Assembly: GCA_032027005.1 (NCBI GenBank)
Contig: JAVSMW010000002.1
Location: forward strand, 302,022 to 366,021
Direction: 5' to 3'
Source: JAVSMW01 sp032027005
Lineage (GTDB): Bacteria > Bacillota > Thermincolia > Thermincolales > UBA2595
Length of the DNA stretch: 64,000 nt
Shown piece after piece: positions 26,934 to 36,331 of the stretch; the stretch's first letter is position 1; each line of letters starts with the position of its first letter. The position numbers and the translations under genes are program-made. Below the pieces are notes generated by a model. The model made no database searches, was not told where the DNA came from, and saw only the letters and a list, made by a program, of their open reading frames with translations.

Positions 26934-27689
26934 ATGTATGATGCCATCGTGCTTGCCGGCAGCCCTAATACCGGACCGCTCGCTGAATGCAGTGCAGAAA
27001 GTTACGAGGCCATGATTAAAATTGGTGATAAGCCTATGGTCAGGTATGTTGTCGATGCCCTGCTTGATTCTAAATTGATAAACAAAATTGCCATTTCAGG
27101 ACCCAAAGAGTTAGCTGGTTATTTCCCGGAAGATTGTGTTGTTGTTGTTGAGCCGGAGGGAACTGTTATCGGAAATGCCGCTAAAGCACTGGAATTTGTG
27201 GATACTTCTAAACCAGTGATTATTAGTACCTGCGATATTCCGTTACTGTCTGCCGAAGCTGTGGTAGACTTAATCAAATTATGCCAAGGGGCAAATGCAG
27301 ATTTCTTTTATCCCATTGTCTCTATGGAAGAGGCCAACAAGAAGTTCCCCGGGGTCAAACGGACATCGGCCAAAATCAAAGAAGGTAAATTTACCGGAGG
27401 TAATATATTTATTTTAAATAAGGGCTTGAACAGCAGTGTTAAAGCCAAAGCCCAGGAGTTTGTAAACTTGAGAAAAAGCCCGCTGCAACTGGCCAGGCTT
27501 TTGGGATTTAAATTTGTGGTTAAACTATTGTTTGGCAGCCTGTCTATTCCCGAGTTGGAGGCCAAAGTAACTGATGTTCTGGGGCTCAGGGTTAAAGCCG
27601 TAGTAACTATGTTCCCTGAAATCGGTATAGATGTAGATAAACCCAGTGATTATTCTATTGTTTCCGAATTTCTTAGTAAACCCGCTTAA
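26934..27689 (+). CDS. MobA-like NTP transferase domain protein
   Basis: A 251-residue nucleotidyltransferase-fold protein beginning DAIVLAGSPNTGP. The typical GxGTRM loop is altered, while the CDIPLLSAEAV segment (metal-binding Asp) is intact. Substrate not known; relatives transfer nucleotides to sugar phosphates or cofactors. AAAAGGGG lies 9 bases before ATG 26934. The stop is in a terminator hairpin. Confidence 0.75.
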   Translation: MYDAIVLAGSPNTGPLAECSAESYEAMIKIGDKPMVRYVVDALLDSKLINKIAISGPKELAGYFPEDCVVVVEPEGTVIGNAAKALEFVDTSKPVIISTCDIPLLSAEAVVDLIKLCQGANADFFYPIVSMEEANKKFPGVKRTSAKIKEGKFTGGNIFILNKGLNSSVKAKAQEFVNLRKSPLQLARLLGFKFVVKLLFGSLSIPELEAKVTDVLGLRVKAVVTMFPEIGIDVDKPSDYSIVSEFLSKPA

Positions 27690-27704
27690 AACGGGTATTT
27701 TTAC
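27680..27704 (+). terminator. Terminator after the nucleotidyltransferase
   Basis: CCCGC / GCGGG-type stem (ACCCGCTTAAAACGGGT) followed by ATTTTT; the TAA stop lies within the loop. Confidence 0.65.
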
Positions 27705-27836
27705 CCGATGGCTAATTGCCACTAAGACTCCTGCTTTTGTGCGCGGGAGTCTTAGTGGCAATTAGCCCCTGGATAAGTTCAACTAAACTTCTGGTGGAGT
27801 TTTAAACTCCACCAGAAGTTTAGTTTCACTATATTT
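27705..27836 (+). repeat. Double-palindrome repeat, copy 1
   Basis: Two long hairpins joined by CCTGGATAAGTT. Hairpin 1 has arms 27710-27731 and 27745-27767 (GGCTAATTGCCACTAAGA core). Hairpin 2 is 27780-27827 (AAACTTCTGGTGGAGTTT core). The second is followed by ATATTTTTTT. The same order occurs at 29519 and, inverted, at 31540. No ORF. It looks like a small palindrome-associated mobile repeat and may double as a terminator. Confidence 0.75.
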
Positions 27837-27892
27837 TTTTGGCAGTTCATGGGCAAGCTAATGGCGTATAACTTTGAAGAAGGTGATGTTAC

Positions 27893-29113
27893 GTGCCAGA
27901 GCTGCTCAAATATGAGGATATTACCGAAGCCCGGCAGAAGATTTATAAGGCTGTGCGGCGGACACCGATTGACTTTTCCACAACTTTCAGTGCGATACTG
28001 GGGGAAGAGGTCTATTTTAAATATGAAAACTTGCAAAAAACCGGGTCTTTTAAAATCAGGGGGGCCTTTAATAAAATTTTAGGGCTTACAGATTCTGACC
28101 GGCAAAGAGGAGTGATTGCCGCCTCTGCAGGCAACCATGCCCAGGGGGTAGCATATGCAGCGTCCAGGGCCGGCTGCCGCGCCACCATTGTTATGCCCGA
28201 AGGGGTGACTATTGCCAAGCTGATGGCTACGAAGAGCTATGGTGCTGAAGTGGTCTTAAGCGGACAGAGTTATGATGAGGCCTTCATAGCGGCTGAGAAA
28301 TTACAGGCAGAAAAAGAAGCCACATTTATCCATGCCTTTAATGACGTTGAAGTTATGGCCGGCCAGGGTACGGTAGGCCTTGAGATCTTCGAAGATGTGC
28401 GTGATGCTGATACTGTGCTTGTGCCAATTGGCGGCGGCGGGTTAATTGCCGGAACTGCTGTAGCCCTTAAACATCTAAACCCACGCATTAAGGTCATTGG
28501 TGTGCAGGCAGAAGGTGCCCCGGCCATGAAAAACGCTGTCCTCAAAGGCTCCATCAGGGAATTGGATTCGGCCTCCACAATAGCAGACGGTATTGCTGTA
28601 AAACACCCTGGCAGCTTGACTTTTCCTATTGTTCAGAAATATGTTGATGATATTGTCTTAGTTAATGACGAAGAAATCGCCGAAGCTATCTTAATGATGC
28701 TGGAGAGGGCTAAAACGATGTGTGAAGGAGCAGGCGCGGCGGGAGCAGCGGCTATGCTGCACAAGCACATCAGAACAGCAGGAAAAACTGTAATTTTAGT
28801 CAGCGGAGGCAATATAGATGTTCACACCCTCAGTATTATCATTGAGCGAGGGCTGATAAAAATCGGCAGGTACCTGCGCGTTAAGACTGTAGTGATGGAC
28901 AAACCGGGAGTATTGCAAAAATTACTTGCCATCCTGGCCACCACCAAGGCCAATGTGGTATCTATCCACCATGAGCGGATTTTACCCAGAATTCCAATCT
29001 CTAAAGCTGAAATTCAACTGGTCCTGGAGACCAGGGATAAAGAGCATGTTCGGGAAATCACTGACGTGTTGAAGTTTAATGGTTATAAAATAGCAATTGA
29101 TACTTATGAGTAG
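27893..29113 (+). CDS. ilvA: Threonine ammonia-lyase with ACT domain
   Basis: PLP enzyme that converts threonine to 2-oxobutanoate and ammonia. 406 residues, with the PLP lysine in KTGSFKIRGA, the glycine loop GGGGLIAG and a C-terminal ACT-like domain (from about 325) typical of the regulated anaerobic/biodegradative type. GTG 27893 follows GAAGGTGATG. ridA follows 11 bases later, the known functional partner that hydrolyses the enamine intermediate. Confidence 0.94.
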   Translation: MPELLKYEDITEARQKIYKAVRRTPIDFSTTFSAILGEEVYFKYENLQKTGSFKIRGAFNKILGLTDSDRQRGVIAASAGNHAQGVAYAASRAGCRATIVMPEGVTIAKLMATKSYGAEVVLSGQSYDEAFIAAEKLQAEKEATFIHAFNDVEVMAGQGTVGLEIFEDVRDADTVLVPIGGGGLIAGTAVALKHLNPRIKVIGVQAEGAPAMKNAVLKGSIRELDSASTIADGIAVKHPGSLTFPIVQKYVDDIVLVNDEEIAEAILMMLERAKTMCEGAGAAGAAAMLHKHIRTAGKTVILVSGGNIDVHTLSIIIERGLIKIGRYLRVKTVVMDKPGVLQKLLAILATTKANVVSIHHERILPRIPISKAEIQLVLETRDKEHVREITDVLKFNGYKIAIDTYE

Positions 29114-29124
29114 GAGGACTTAAG

Positions 29125-29502
29125 ATGAGAGAAGCAGTTAGCACTACTAATGCTCCGGCGGCAATTGGGCCGTATTCTCAGGCGATTAAAACTGATTCCC
29201 TGGTATTTACTTCCGGACAAATACCCATAGATCCGGCCACGGGTGAAATTGTGTCCGGCGGGGTAGAAAACCAAACAGCGCAGGTTTTAAAAAACATAGA
29301 GGCAGTTCTGGAGGCTGCCGGAAGTTCTCTGGGGAAAGTCGTGAAAACAACTATTTTCATTAAAGACATGAATAGTTTTGCTGCTATCAATGAGGTTTAC
29401 GCGAGATTTTTCCCAAATGTCCCCCCGGCCCGGTCAACAGTGGAAGTAGCCCGGCTTCCCAAAGATGTCCTGATTGAGATTGAAGCAGTGGCATTGGCTT
29501 AA
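29125..29502 (+). CDS. ridA: Enamine/imine deaminase RidA
   Basis: A 125-residue trimeric YjgF/Rid protein. The signatures are IGPYSQA, FTSGQIPIDP, the Arg of RSTVEVARLP and IEIEAVA. It clears the reactive 2-aminoacrylate and aminocrotonate made by IlvA, whose gene is immediately upstream in the same unit. Confidence 0.95.
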   Translation: MREAVSTTNAPAAIGPYSQAIKTDSLVFTSGQIPIDPATGEIVSGGVENQTAQVLKNIEAVLEAAGSSLGKVVKTTIFIKDMNSFAAINEVYARFFPNVPPARSTVEVARLPKDVLIEIEAVALA

Positions 29503-29518
29503 TTTGGGAAGTTATTAT

Positions 29519-29640
29519 CCGATGGCTAAGCGCCACTAAGATTCACGCTTCCGTAAGCGGGAGATAAGTGGCACTAAGCCCCTGGATAAGTTCAACTAAG
29601 CATCAGGGGGGAAAACTCCACCTGATGCAAGTTTCACTTA
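29519..29640 (+). repeat. Double-palindrome repeat, copy 2
   Basis: Same layout as 27705: CGATGGCTAAGCGCCACTAAG ... hairpin, then the shared CCCTGGATAAGTTCAACTAA, then a second hairpin with CATCAGG/CCTGATG arms, ending GTTTCAC. The arm sequences vary from copy 1 while pairing is kept. Confidence 0.75.
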
Positions 29641-29671
29641 AAACATTCACAACATAATTTAGGGTTTTTGC

Positions 29672-29696
29672 AGGAAATCCCCTTTAGATGAAGAAT
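29672..29696 (+). promoter_or_regulatory. Sigma-H-type promoter of spoVG
   Basis: AGGAAAT (29672-29678) and GAAT (29693-29696) 14 bases apart, matching the sigma-H consensus. In Bacillus spoVG is the classic sigma-H gene, so the context agrees. Confidence 0.65.
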
Positions 29697-29744
29697 ATGG
29701 AAATTAATAAACTGTAATTGACAGGGCAAAAGGGGGTTCTGAAA

Positions 29745-30002
29745 GTGAATGTTACAGATGTGCGGGTAAGAAAGATTAATCTGGATGGCAAAATGAAAGC
29801 CATTGTATCTGTGACCTTAGATGACGCGTTCGTAATTCACGATGTGAAGGTCGTCGAAGGACAAAACGGATTATTTGTGGCTATGCCCAGCCGGAAGACT
29901 CCAGAAGGGGAGTTCAGGGATATTGCACACCCAATAACTTCCAACGCGCGGGAAACAATTCAGTCAGCAGTGCTTGAAGCATACCAAAATGCTATCGCGT
30001 AA
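29745..30002 (+). CDS. spoVG: Septation/regulatory protein SpoVG
   Basis: An 85-residue nucleic-acid-binding protein that affects septation during sporulation. Diagnostic segment: DGKMKAI ... NGLFVAMPSRKTPEGEFRDIAHPI. GTG 29745 is chosen since the family starts at xVTDVR and AAAGGGGG lies about 9 bases upstream; an earlier TTG (29718) adds nine unconserved residues. Neighbours glmU and prs follow as in Bacillus. Confidence 0.95.
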   Translation: MNVTDVRVRKINLDGKMKAIVSVTLDDAFVIHDVKVVEGQNGLFVAMPSRKTPEGEFRDIAHPITSNARETIQSAVLEAYQNAIA

Positions 30003-30156
30003 AATTTCGGAGTAGTTGGTGAACGGGAGTGCAAACTCCTGTTTTTTTTTTACTTTTGGTTAAATCGCAGGAAAAGTGAGATTTTTGTTGAATAAAATAA
30101 TATTTGGTAGGAAAATGTTAAAACATCATCTAGTGATTTTTAGGAGGAAATAAATT

Positions 30157-31530
30157 TTGAAACAGGTAGCTTCAATTATATTAGCAGCCGGCAAGGGTAC
30201 CAGGATGAAATCCCGGCTGCCAAAAGTCCTCCATGGTATCTGTGGAAAACCAATGTTGTCTCATGTAATATCTGCTGCTTCTGCTGCAGGTGTACATAGA
30301 AATATCGTAGTTATTGGCCATGGGGCCGAGATGGTCAGGCAGAAAATAGGATCAGCTGTGGAGTGGGTGGAACAGGTTGAGCAGCTTGGTACCGGTCACG
30401 CTGTGATGCAGGCCGAGACAAGCCTTGCGGATTTTCAGGGGAATGTTCTTATCTTATGTGGAGATACGCCGCTAATAACTTCGGAAACGCTGACCCAGCT
30501 GATGCAAAACCACGAATCTGCAGGTAATGCGGCTACAGTATTAACAGCTGTCATGGACGACCCGGCAGGTTATGGCAGAATAGTAAGAGATGGTCACGGA
30601 ATTGTGCAAGAGATTGTTGAACATAAAGATGCCACAGCAGAACAGCGCCAGATCACAGAAATAAATACCGGAATTTATTGTTTCGATGCTGCCCGGTTGT
30701 TTGCCTGTCTGAAGCAGATTAGCCCGGCAAACGCTCAGGGGGAGTATTATCTTACCGATGTATTGGCCATTCTAAAGTCTCAGGGGCAGAAAATCGGTGC
30801 TGCGGCAGTCAGAGACTCGCTGGAGACTCTGGGCATCAATAACCGGGTGCAGTTAGCTGAAGCCGAGAAAATTATGCGACTCCAAATACTTTACCGCCTC
30901 ATGATGGATGGGGTAACCATTGTAGACCCTGCTAATACCTATATTGATGAAGGTGTCACAATTGGGGCTGATTCTGTGGTTTATCCCGGAACTGTAATCG
31001 AAGGCAAGTGCTCCATTGGCCCTGAGTGCGAGATTGGACCATACAGCCGTTTAAGGGATGTAGAAGTAGGCCGGCGGGCGATTATTCAAAACTCAATAAT
31101 CATCGAGTCGCTCATCGGAGATGAGGTGACAATTGGTCCTTTTGCTTATATCAGACCGGGCACGGTTCTGGAGGATTCGGTTAAAGTCGGGGATTTTGTA
31201 GAAATAAAAAAATCAGTTGTGGGTAAAGGCAGCAAAGTGCCGCATCTCAGCTATGTGGGAGATGCAGAGATTGGTGAGAAGGTAAATATTGGGGCCGGTA
31301 CTATCACCTGTAATTATGACGGCGTTAAGAAATGGAAAACAACCATTGGCAGCAACTCCTTTGTGGGTAGTAATACAAATTTTGTGGCGCCTGTGGAAGT
31401 TGGGGAAAATGCCATCATCGGTGCCGGCTCGACAGTAACAAAGAGTGTCCCTGATGGCGCACTCTGTGTAGAAAGAAGCAAGCAGATTATTTACCCTGAG
31501 TGGGTTGCTAGAAAAAATAATAAAAAGTGA
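30157..31530 (+). CDS. glmU: Bifunctional UDP-N-acetylglucosamine pyrophosphorylase / GlcN-1-P acetyltransferase
   Basis: Makes UDP-GlcNAc for the wall. 457 residues: N-terminal pyrophosphorylase (LAAGKGTRMKSRLPKVLH) and C-terminal left-handed beta-helix of hexapeptide repeats from about residue 255 (IGAGTITCNYDG). TTG 30157 has TAGGAGGA upstream. It is followed by repeat copy 3 and prs. Confidence 0.97.
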   Translation: MKQVASIILAAGKGTRMKSRLPKVLHGICGKPMLSHVISAASAAGVHRNIVVIGHGAEMVRQKIGSAVEWVEQVEQLGTGHAVMQAETSLADFQGNVLILCGDTPLITSETLTQLMQNHESAGNAATVLTAVMDDPAGYGRIVRDGHGIVQEIVEHKDATAEQRQITEINTGIYCFDAARLFACLKQISPANAQGEYYLTDVLAILKSQGQKIGAAAVRDSLETLGINNRVQLAEAEKIMRLQILYRLMMDGVTIVDPANTYIDEGVTIGADSVVYPGTVIEGKCSIGPECEIGPYSRLRDVEVGRRAIIQNSIIIESLIGDEVTIGPFAYIRPGTVLEDSVKVGDFVEIKKSVVGKGSKVPHLSYVGDAEIGEKVNIGAGTITCNYDGVKKWKTTIGSNSFVGSNTNFVAPVEVGENAIIGAGSTVTKSVPDGALCVERSKQIIYPEWVARKNNKK

Positions 31531-31539
31531 TATAATAAA

Positions 31540-31660
31540 GTGAAACTTACTTCAGGTGGAGTTTTGACCCCATCTGAAGTTTAGTTGAACTTATCCAGGG
31601 GCTTTGCGCCATTTATCTCCCGCTTACAGAAGCGGGAGATAGTGGCGGTTAGCCATCGGA
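31540..31660 (-). repeat. Double-palindrome repeat, copy 3 (inverted)
   Basis: Reverse orientation of copies 1 and 2: GTGAAACTTACTTCAGGTGG ... TTAGTTGAACTTATCCAGGGG ... CTCCCGCTTACAGAAGCGGG ... GGTTAGCCATCGG. It lies between glmU and prs. An open frame through it extends prs upstream, but that is an artefact. Confidence 0.75.
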
Positions 31661-31701
31661 GAAATAATGGAAAAATTTTTGCCGGGAGGTTTCTGCAAGC
31701 A

Positions 31702-32649
31702 ATGCCAATATTCAACAGGAAGCTAAAAATCTTTTCAGGAAATGCAAATTATCGTCTGACCGAAGAAATTGCCGAGTATTTGGGGGTTTCCGTAGGGGAA
31801 TCAAAAGTTTCCCGGTTTAGTGACGGCGAAATTCAGGTGAATATCAATGAAAGTGTAAGGGGCGCTGATGTATTTGTTGTTCAGCCCACTTGCGAACCGG
31901 TTAATGACAATATCATGGAACTCCTCATCCTCATAGATGCTTTAAAAAGGGCATCAGCTCGCAGAATCACCGCAGTAATTCCTTATTACGGGTACGCGCG
32001 TCAGGACCGCAAGGCCCGGGGCCGGGACCCTATCACTTCCAAGCTGCTGGCCAATATTATCACTGCCAGTGGGGCTACACGGGTGATTACCATGGATCTT
32101 CATGCCGGGCAAATCCAGGGCTTTTTCGATATCCCGGTGGATCATTTACCGGGAGTGCCAATCCTGGCAGAATACTTCCTTAATAAAAATTTAAATGATG
32201 TGATTGTTGTATCACCAGACCTTGGAGGGGTTACCCGTTCCCGGAATATGGCGGAACGAATCGGGGCCTCTATTGCCATTATTGATAAGCGCAGACCGGA
32301 GCCAAATGTGGCTGAAATTATGAATATTATTGGTGATGTTAAAGACAAGACTGTAATAATGATTGATGACATAATTGATACAGCCGGGACAATTACTCAG
32401 GGAGCCAATGCTTTGTTGGAACGGGGAGCAAAGGAAATATACTGCTGCTGTACCCATGGCGTCCTGTCAGGGCCGGCTATTGAAAGACTGCAGAAGTCCG
32501 CCGTTAAAGAAGTGGTGATTACTAATTCGATCCCTCTGCCGGAGCATAAAGCCATTGACAAAGTTAAGATTCTTACTGTAGCTCCTTTGTTGGGAGAGGC
32601 GATTATCAGGATACATGAGGATCTTTCCGTCAGCAAACTCTTCTCGTAA
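31702..32649 (+). CDS. prs: Ribose-phosphate pyrophosphokinase
   Basis: Makes PRPP from ribose-5-phosphate and ATP. With ATG 31702 (GGGAGG 12 bases upstream) the protein is 315 residues, the standard length. The motifs are YYGYARQDRKARGRDPI, the PRPP loop MIDDIIDTAGT and DLGGVTRSRN. Longer versions would read through repeat copy 3. Confidence 0.97.
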   Translation: MPIFNRKLKIFSGNANYRLTEEIAEYLGVSVGESKVSRFSDGEIQVNINESVRGADVFVVQPTCEPVNDNIMELLILIDALKRASARRITAVIPYYGYARQDRKARGRDPITSKLLANIITASGATRVITMDLHAGQIQGFFDIPVDHLPGVPILAEYFLNKNLNDVIVVSPDLGGVTRSRNMAERIGASIAIIDKRRPEPNVAEIMNIIGDVKDKTVIMIDDIIDTAGTITQGANALLERGAKEIYCCCTHGVLSGPAIERLQKSAVKEVVITNSIPLPEHKAIDKVKILTVAPLLGEAIIRIHEDLSVSKLFS

Positions 32650-33348
32650 TTAATTGTCCCTTGCCGAAAAGGCGGGGGACTTTTTATATGTCTGTGACGA
32701 GCCTAAAATCGTTAAACTATAAACTGCTGAGTAGGTTAAAAGCAGAAACAGTCCAAAAAGGAAAGAAAAGATTAATGGTTTGTATTGGAGGCTGTCGAGT
32801 ACTTCGTTTAAGAGGACTATGGGATTAAATAATGCATCCCAGCTGTTCCATCGCCTGACACGTCCTAAATAAATGCCGAAACCGCTGCAAAACTGTACAA
32901 TCACTGCAAATATCCAACCTGCAAAGTTGTTTTCAGTAAACCAGGCAACTATCCTGTGCACCAGATATAGTGAAAGGAAGCCAATTATAAAAGCAGTAAT
33001 AATAAATAACGAAAAAATGATGAAATCGTACCAGACTAATAAAGTCTCCCCCCGTCTGATATGAATAAAATCTGTAATCATATACGGTGCATTGGGATAA
33101 AAAACCAACCACAATAAACTCAGTAGTATTGACTTCCATTTCTTTTTGAAAGCAGTTTTTAATCTATAGAACATTATCAAAGCGAAAACCAGGGGGATCC
33201 ACGCCAAAAAGAGGTTCCAGATCAAGTAAAAATAGGACAATTCTCCGGTTACAACGGCCCTTACTACTATCATTAAACAGGCGGCAGCAGATAACAATAA
33301 TAAGACCAAATTTGAGATTAACACACTTTTTCTGTCAGGCAATTTCAT
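32650..33348 (-). CDS. DUF1361 integral membrane protein
   Basis: A 232-residue protein with about seven membrane segments and the DUF1361 core FYPNAPYMITDFIHI, plus GIYLGRVRRWNSWD. Function unknown. ATG 33348 has GGAGGAGAAG upstream on the minus strand. It is convergent with prs and its stop overlaps the prs terminator region. Confidence 0.85.
   Translation of the reverse strand: MKLPDRKSVLISNLVLLLLSAAACLMIVVRAVVTGELSYFYLIWNLFLAWIPLVFALIMFYRLKTAFKKKWKSILLSLLWLVFYPNAPYMITDFIHIRRGETLLVWYDFIIFSLFIITAFIIGFLSLYLVHRIVAWFTENNFAGWIFAVIVQFCSGFGIYLGRVRRWNSWDALFNPIVLLNEVLDSLQYKPLIFSFLFGLFLLLTYSAVYSLTILGSSQTYKKSPAFSARDN
32656..32685 (+). terminator. Terminator after prs
   Basis: GTCCC-ttGCC / GGCgg-GGGAC stem followed by TTTTTATA. 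It lies inside the 3' end of the convergent DUF1361 gene, so the last residues of that protein are encoded by the hairpin. Confidence 0.8.
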
Positions 33349-33652
33349 GACTTCTCCTCCTAAGGTTATTCGGACTACATTCCATAGTAAGAAAGTTCAG
33401 TCCTAATCTGCATCTAAATAAAAAAGAGCACCACAAAAAACATGGATGCTCCTAAATTACCCACGAAAACTCAAATGGCTAAATTTCCCAGCCACATTAT
33501 TATAACTGAAATATCCCGAATTGTCCATATAATCCGCAGTGATTACTTATAACCTATGGCTTCAGCTTTTAATAATAGCAGTATAAATTAACGGTACAGA
33601 GGAACACTAATTCCTGAAACAAAGATTATTATTGTTAAGGGAGGCAGGATAA

Positions 33653-35566
33653 TTGGCTGAAAGAATTCGAAATCAGTTAGATGGTCGGGTCAGTATCCAT
33701 GATTCGGTCCAGGAGATGTATGAGAGAATTCATGAAGATGGATTAAGCAACACTTTTGACCGATTTGACCCTCAGGAAAAAATCAGGTGTAATTTCTGTT
33801 CGGCCGGGGTAAGCTGCCAGCTTTGCACCAATGGACCATGCCGTATTTCCGACAAAGTTGGAGCACACCTGGGCGTTTGCGGAATCGATCCTGATGCGAT
33901 GGCTATGCGGGATATGCTCTTAAGAAATGCGATGGGTGCTTCTACATATGCCCATCATGCTTATGAAGCTTTTAGGACTTTAAAATCCACAGTAGAGGGG
34001 AAAACACCCTTCCACATTACAGATCATCAAAAACTGATGACCTTCGCAGGCCAGTGCGGGGTAAACATCAATGGCACCCCCGAACAGGTTGCCGCCTGGT
34101 TGGCAGATTTCCTGATGTACGAGCTGCATCGCGGTTATGATGAGCCCAGCAAAATCATTGAAGTATTTGCTCCGCCGCCGCGTCAGAAGCTGTGGCGGGA
34201 TCTGGCCATATATCCTGCCGGTACGCTGAACGAAATTAAAGACGCTGTGGCCAGCTGCCTGACCAATGTTGACGGCGACTATATTTCAATGGCCAAGAAG
34301 GCACTGCGGCTGGGTATTGCTACTATATACGGGGCCCAACTGGGACTGGAGATGGTTCAGGATATCCTCTTTGGGACTCCAATGCCACATGAAGTGGAGG
34401 TCGACCTGGGTATTCTCGATCCCGACTATATTAATATAGTGTTCAACGGTCATGAGCCTTGGGTAGGGATGGCAACTTATCTGGCAGCCAAAAATCCGCA
34501 GGTCCAGCAAAGAGCCCAGCATGCCGGAGCCAAAGGTCTTAGGATTATTGGTTCTATTGAAACCGGCCAGGAGATGCTGCAAAGGCTGCAAATCGATGAT
34601 GTATTTCGCGGCTTGACCGGCAACTGGCTGGCTATCGAACCTGCTTTGGCCACAGGCACTATCGATGTATTTGCCATGGATGAGAACTGCTCACCTCCTT
34701 ACCTTAAGCCATATGAGGACAAGTATGGAGTAACTCTGGTCAGTGTCAACGATCTGGTGCGCATTCCGGGTGTCGAGCGAAATATTGATTATAAGCCGCC
34801 CGAAGCAGCTAATATTGCCAATCAGCTAATAGCAATGGCAATTGATAACTTTATAAATCGCAAAGGGAAAGTGACCCCCCGAGTTCCCCGCAAGGTGACC
34901 AAGGCAATCGCCGGATTCTCCACGGAAGCTGTGCTGCAGGCTCTTGGCGGGTCCCCGGATCCCCTGGTGGGAGCTATTAAAGCCGGTAAAATTAAGGGCG
35001 TTGTTGCTCTGGTTAACTGTACTACCCTGTCGACCGGCCCGCATGATTATATGACAATTAACCTGGCTAAAGAATTGATTAAAAAAGATATTCTTATTAT
35101 AGCCGGCGGCTGTGGTAATCATGGGCTTGAAGTAGCAGGTCTGTGTAATCTGGATGCGATAAATATGGCCGGACCCGGATTACAGGAAATTTGCCGCAGC
35201 CTGCATGTTCCTCCCGTACTCAGCTTTGGAACCTGTACTGATACGGGGCGGATTTCGATGCTGACAACAGCGTTAGCCAACCACCTGGGAGTAGACTCCT
35301 CAGATTTGCCAATTGCCGTAACAGCACCGCAGTATCTGGAGCAAAAAGCTACTATAGACGGGATGTTTGCTCTTGCTTATGGTTTATACACTCATCTTTC
35401 GCCTACTCCGCCTGTGACGGGAGGCTCGGAATTAGTTAAATTACTGACATCCGAACTGGAGGGCATCACCGGGGGCAAGGTGGGTCTTGGTGATGATCCT
35501 GTTGAAGCAGCGAAAGGCATTGAAGAACACATCTTGAAAAAAAGGGCCAAACTTGGTCTGGATTAA
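33653..35566 (+). CDS. cooS: Anaerobic Ni-Fe carbon-monoxide dehydrogenase, catalytic subunit
   Basis: Interconverts CO and CO2 with ferredoxin-type acceptors. 637 residues; N-terminal Cys cluster CNFCSAGVSCQLCTNGPC supplies the D and B clusters, and later conserved Cys/His segments (GGCGNHGLEVAG, SFGTCTDTGR) belong to the C cluster. TTG 33653 has GGGAGG 7 bases upstream. No cooC, cooF, acsB or hydrogenase gene is adjacent. The 304 bases upstream (33349-33652) contain a short TGGCT/AGCCA hairpin and no gene. Confidence 0.95.
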   Translation: MAERIRNQLDGRVSIHDSVQEMYERIHEDGLSNTFDRFDPQEKIRCNFCSAGVSCQLCTNGPCRISDKVGAHLGVCGIDPDAMAMRDMLLRNAMGASTYAHHAYEAFRTLKSTVEGKTPFHITDHQKLMTFAGQCGVNINGTPEQVAAWLADFLMYELHRGYDEPSKIIEVFAPPPRQKLWRDLAIYPAGTLNEIKDAVASCLTNVDGDYISMAKKALRLGIATIYGAQLGLEMVQDILFGTPMPHEVEVDLGILDPDYINIVFNGHEPWVGMATYLAAKNPQVQQRAQHAGAKGLRIIGSIETGQEMLQRLQIDDVFRGLTGNWLAIEPALATGTIDVFAMDENCSPPYLKPYEDKYGVTLVSVNDLVRIPGVERNIDYKPPEAANIANQLIAMAIDNFINRKGKVTPRVPRKVTKAIAGFSTEAVLQALGGSPDPLVGAIKAGKIKGVVALVNCTTLSTGPHDYMTINLAKELIKKDILIIAGGCGNHGLEVAGLCNLDAINMAGPGLQEICRSLHVPPVLSFGTCTDTGRISMLTTALANHLGVDSSDLPIAVTAPQYLEQKATIDGMFALAYGLYTHLSPTPPVTGGSELVKLLTSELEGITGGKVGLGDDPVEAAKGIEEHILKKRAKLGLD

Positions 35567-35581
35567 ATTGGCGTAAAAAGT

Positions 35582-35616
35582 CGATGAGGGTGCTATACCG
35601 CGCCCTCATTTTATTT
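35582..35616 (+). terminator. Terminator after cooS
   Basis: GATGAGGG / CCCTCATT stem followed by TTATTTT. Confidence 0.8.
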
Positions 35617-35738
35617 TCGCCTCTTCCGGCCCGGATAGGCACATATTACCACCCATTAGGCAAAAGGCTTTTCAAACTTTTTGTCTAATTTGTCTTATAT
35701 GCAAATGGCAATAAGAAAGGGTAACTGTAGGTGGTTAT

Positions 35739-36284
35739 ATGAAAAAGATTGTGCAACTTATGAAAAAGAAAAAATTTATAAACTGGTTTTTGGAAACATA
35801 CCGGTTGAAAACACCGGAAGCCGCTAAGATACTGGGAGCTGTACTTGCTGATGATGATCTTTTGCAGCGCACGCATTTTGTGGAAAATGTCAGAAATATG
35901 CCCAGTGCGGTAATTATTTCGGCTCAGGGGGCTGAAACTGTTTCCTTTCTGTGCCGGCTTAACAATGTCTATTATGAGGATATAGATGAATTTATTTCGG
36001 TGCTGGAATATGACCCGCCGGAAGAGCTGGTGATCTGGCTGTCCTTTAACCGGGAACACCTTTGTTCCATGTGTGACATTGTCTTAGGCGTGAAGCCGGA
36101 AATTGACGATAAAATGTTTTATCACCAGGTTATAAAAGATTTGGAGCGGGAACTTAATTTTAAAGTCAGAGGTATTGCGGAGCAGAAGAAAAAGCTGATT
36201 TTTGAAATCGATCAGGCTCTGATTAAAGGTGATAAGGACGGGTTTATGGCTCTGTCTTCGTTATACAAAGAGATGTTCGATTAG
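35739..36284 (+). CDS. YpiB-like protein (UPF0302)
   Basis: A 181-residue cytoplasmic protein. The N-terminal two thirds match the UPF0302 pattern (KKFINWFLETYRLKTPEAAKIL ... HFVENVRNMPSAVIIS), and the C-terminal tail has the short IDQALIKGDKDGFMAL motif of YpiB. Bacillus YpiB is linked to isoprenoid/respiratory genes, but its role is unknown. Faces the YlbF-like gene tail to tail. Confidence 0.75.
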   Translation: MKKIVQLMKKKKFINWFLETYRLKTPEAAKILGAVLADDDLLQRTHFVENVRNMPSAVIISAQGAETVSFLCRLNNVYYEDIDEFISVLEYDPPEELVIWLSFNREHLCSMCDIVLGVKPEIDDKMFYHQVIKDLERELNFKVRGIAEQKKKLIFEIDQALIKGDKDGFMALSSLYKEMFD

Positions 36285-36303
36285 AAGGTGCAACAATTTA
36301 AAA

Positions 36304-36326
36304 TGCCCCCGCAGTGCGGGGGCGTC
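36304..36326. terminator. Hairpin between convergent genes
   Basis: GCCCCCGCA / TGCGGGGGC stem with a short loop. T run weak, so a moderate call. Confidence 0.5.
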
Positions 36327-36331
36327 AAATT

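Noticed and set aside
31585..31701. Upstream extension of prs
   Set aside because: It runs through repeat copy 3; the 315-residue version with GGGAGG has standard length.
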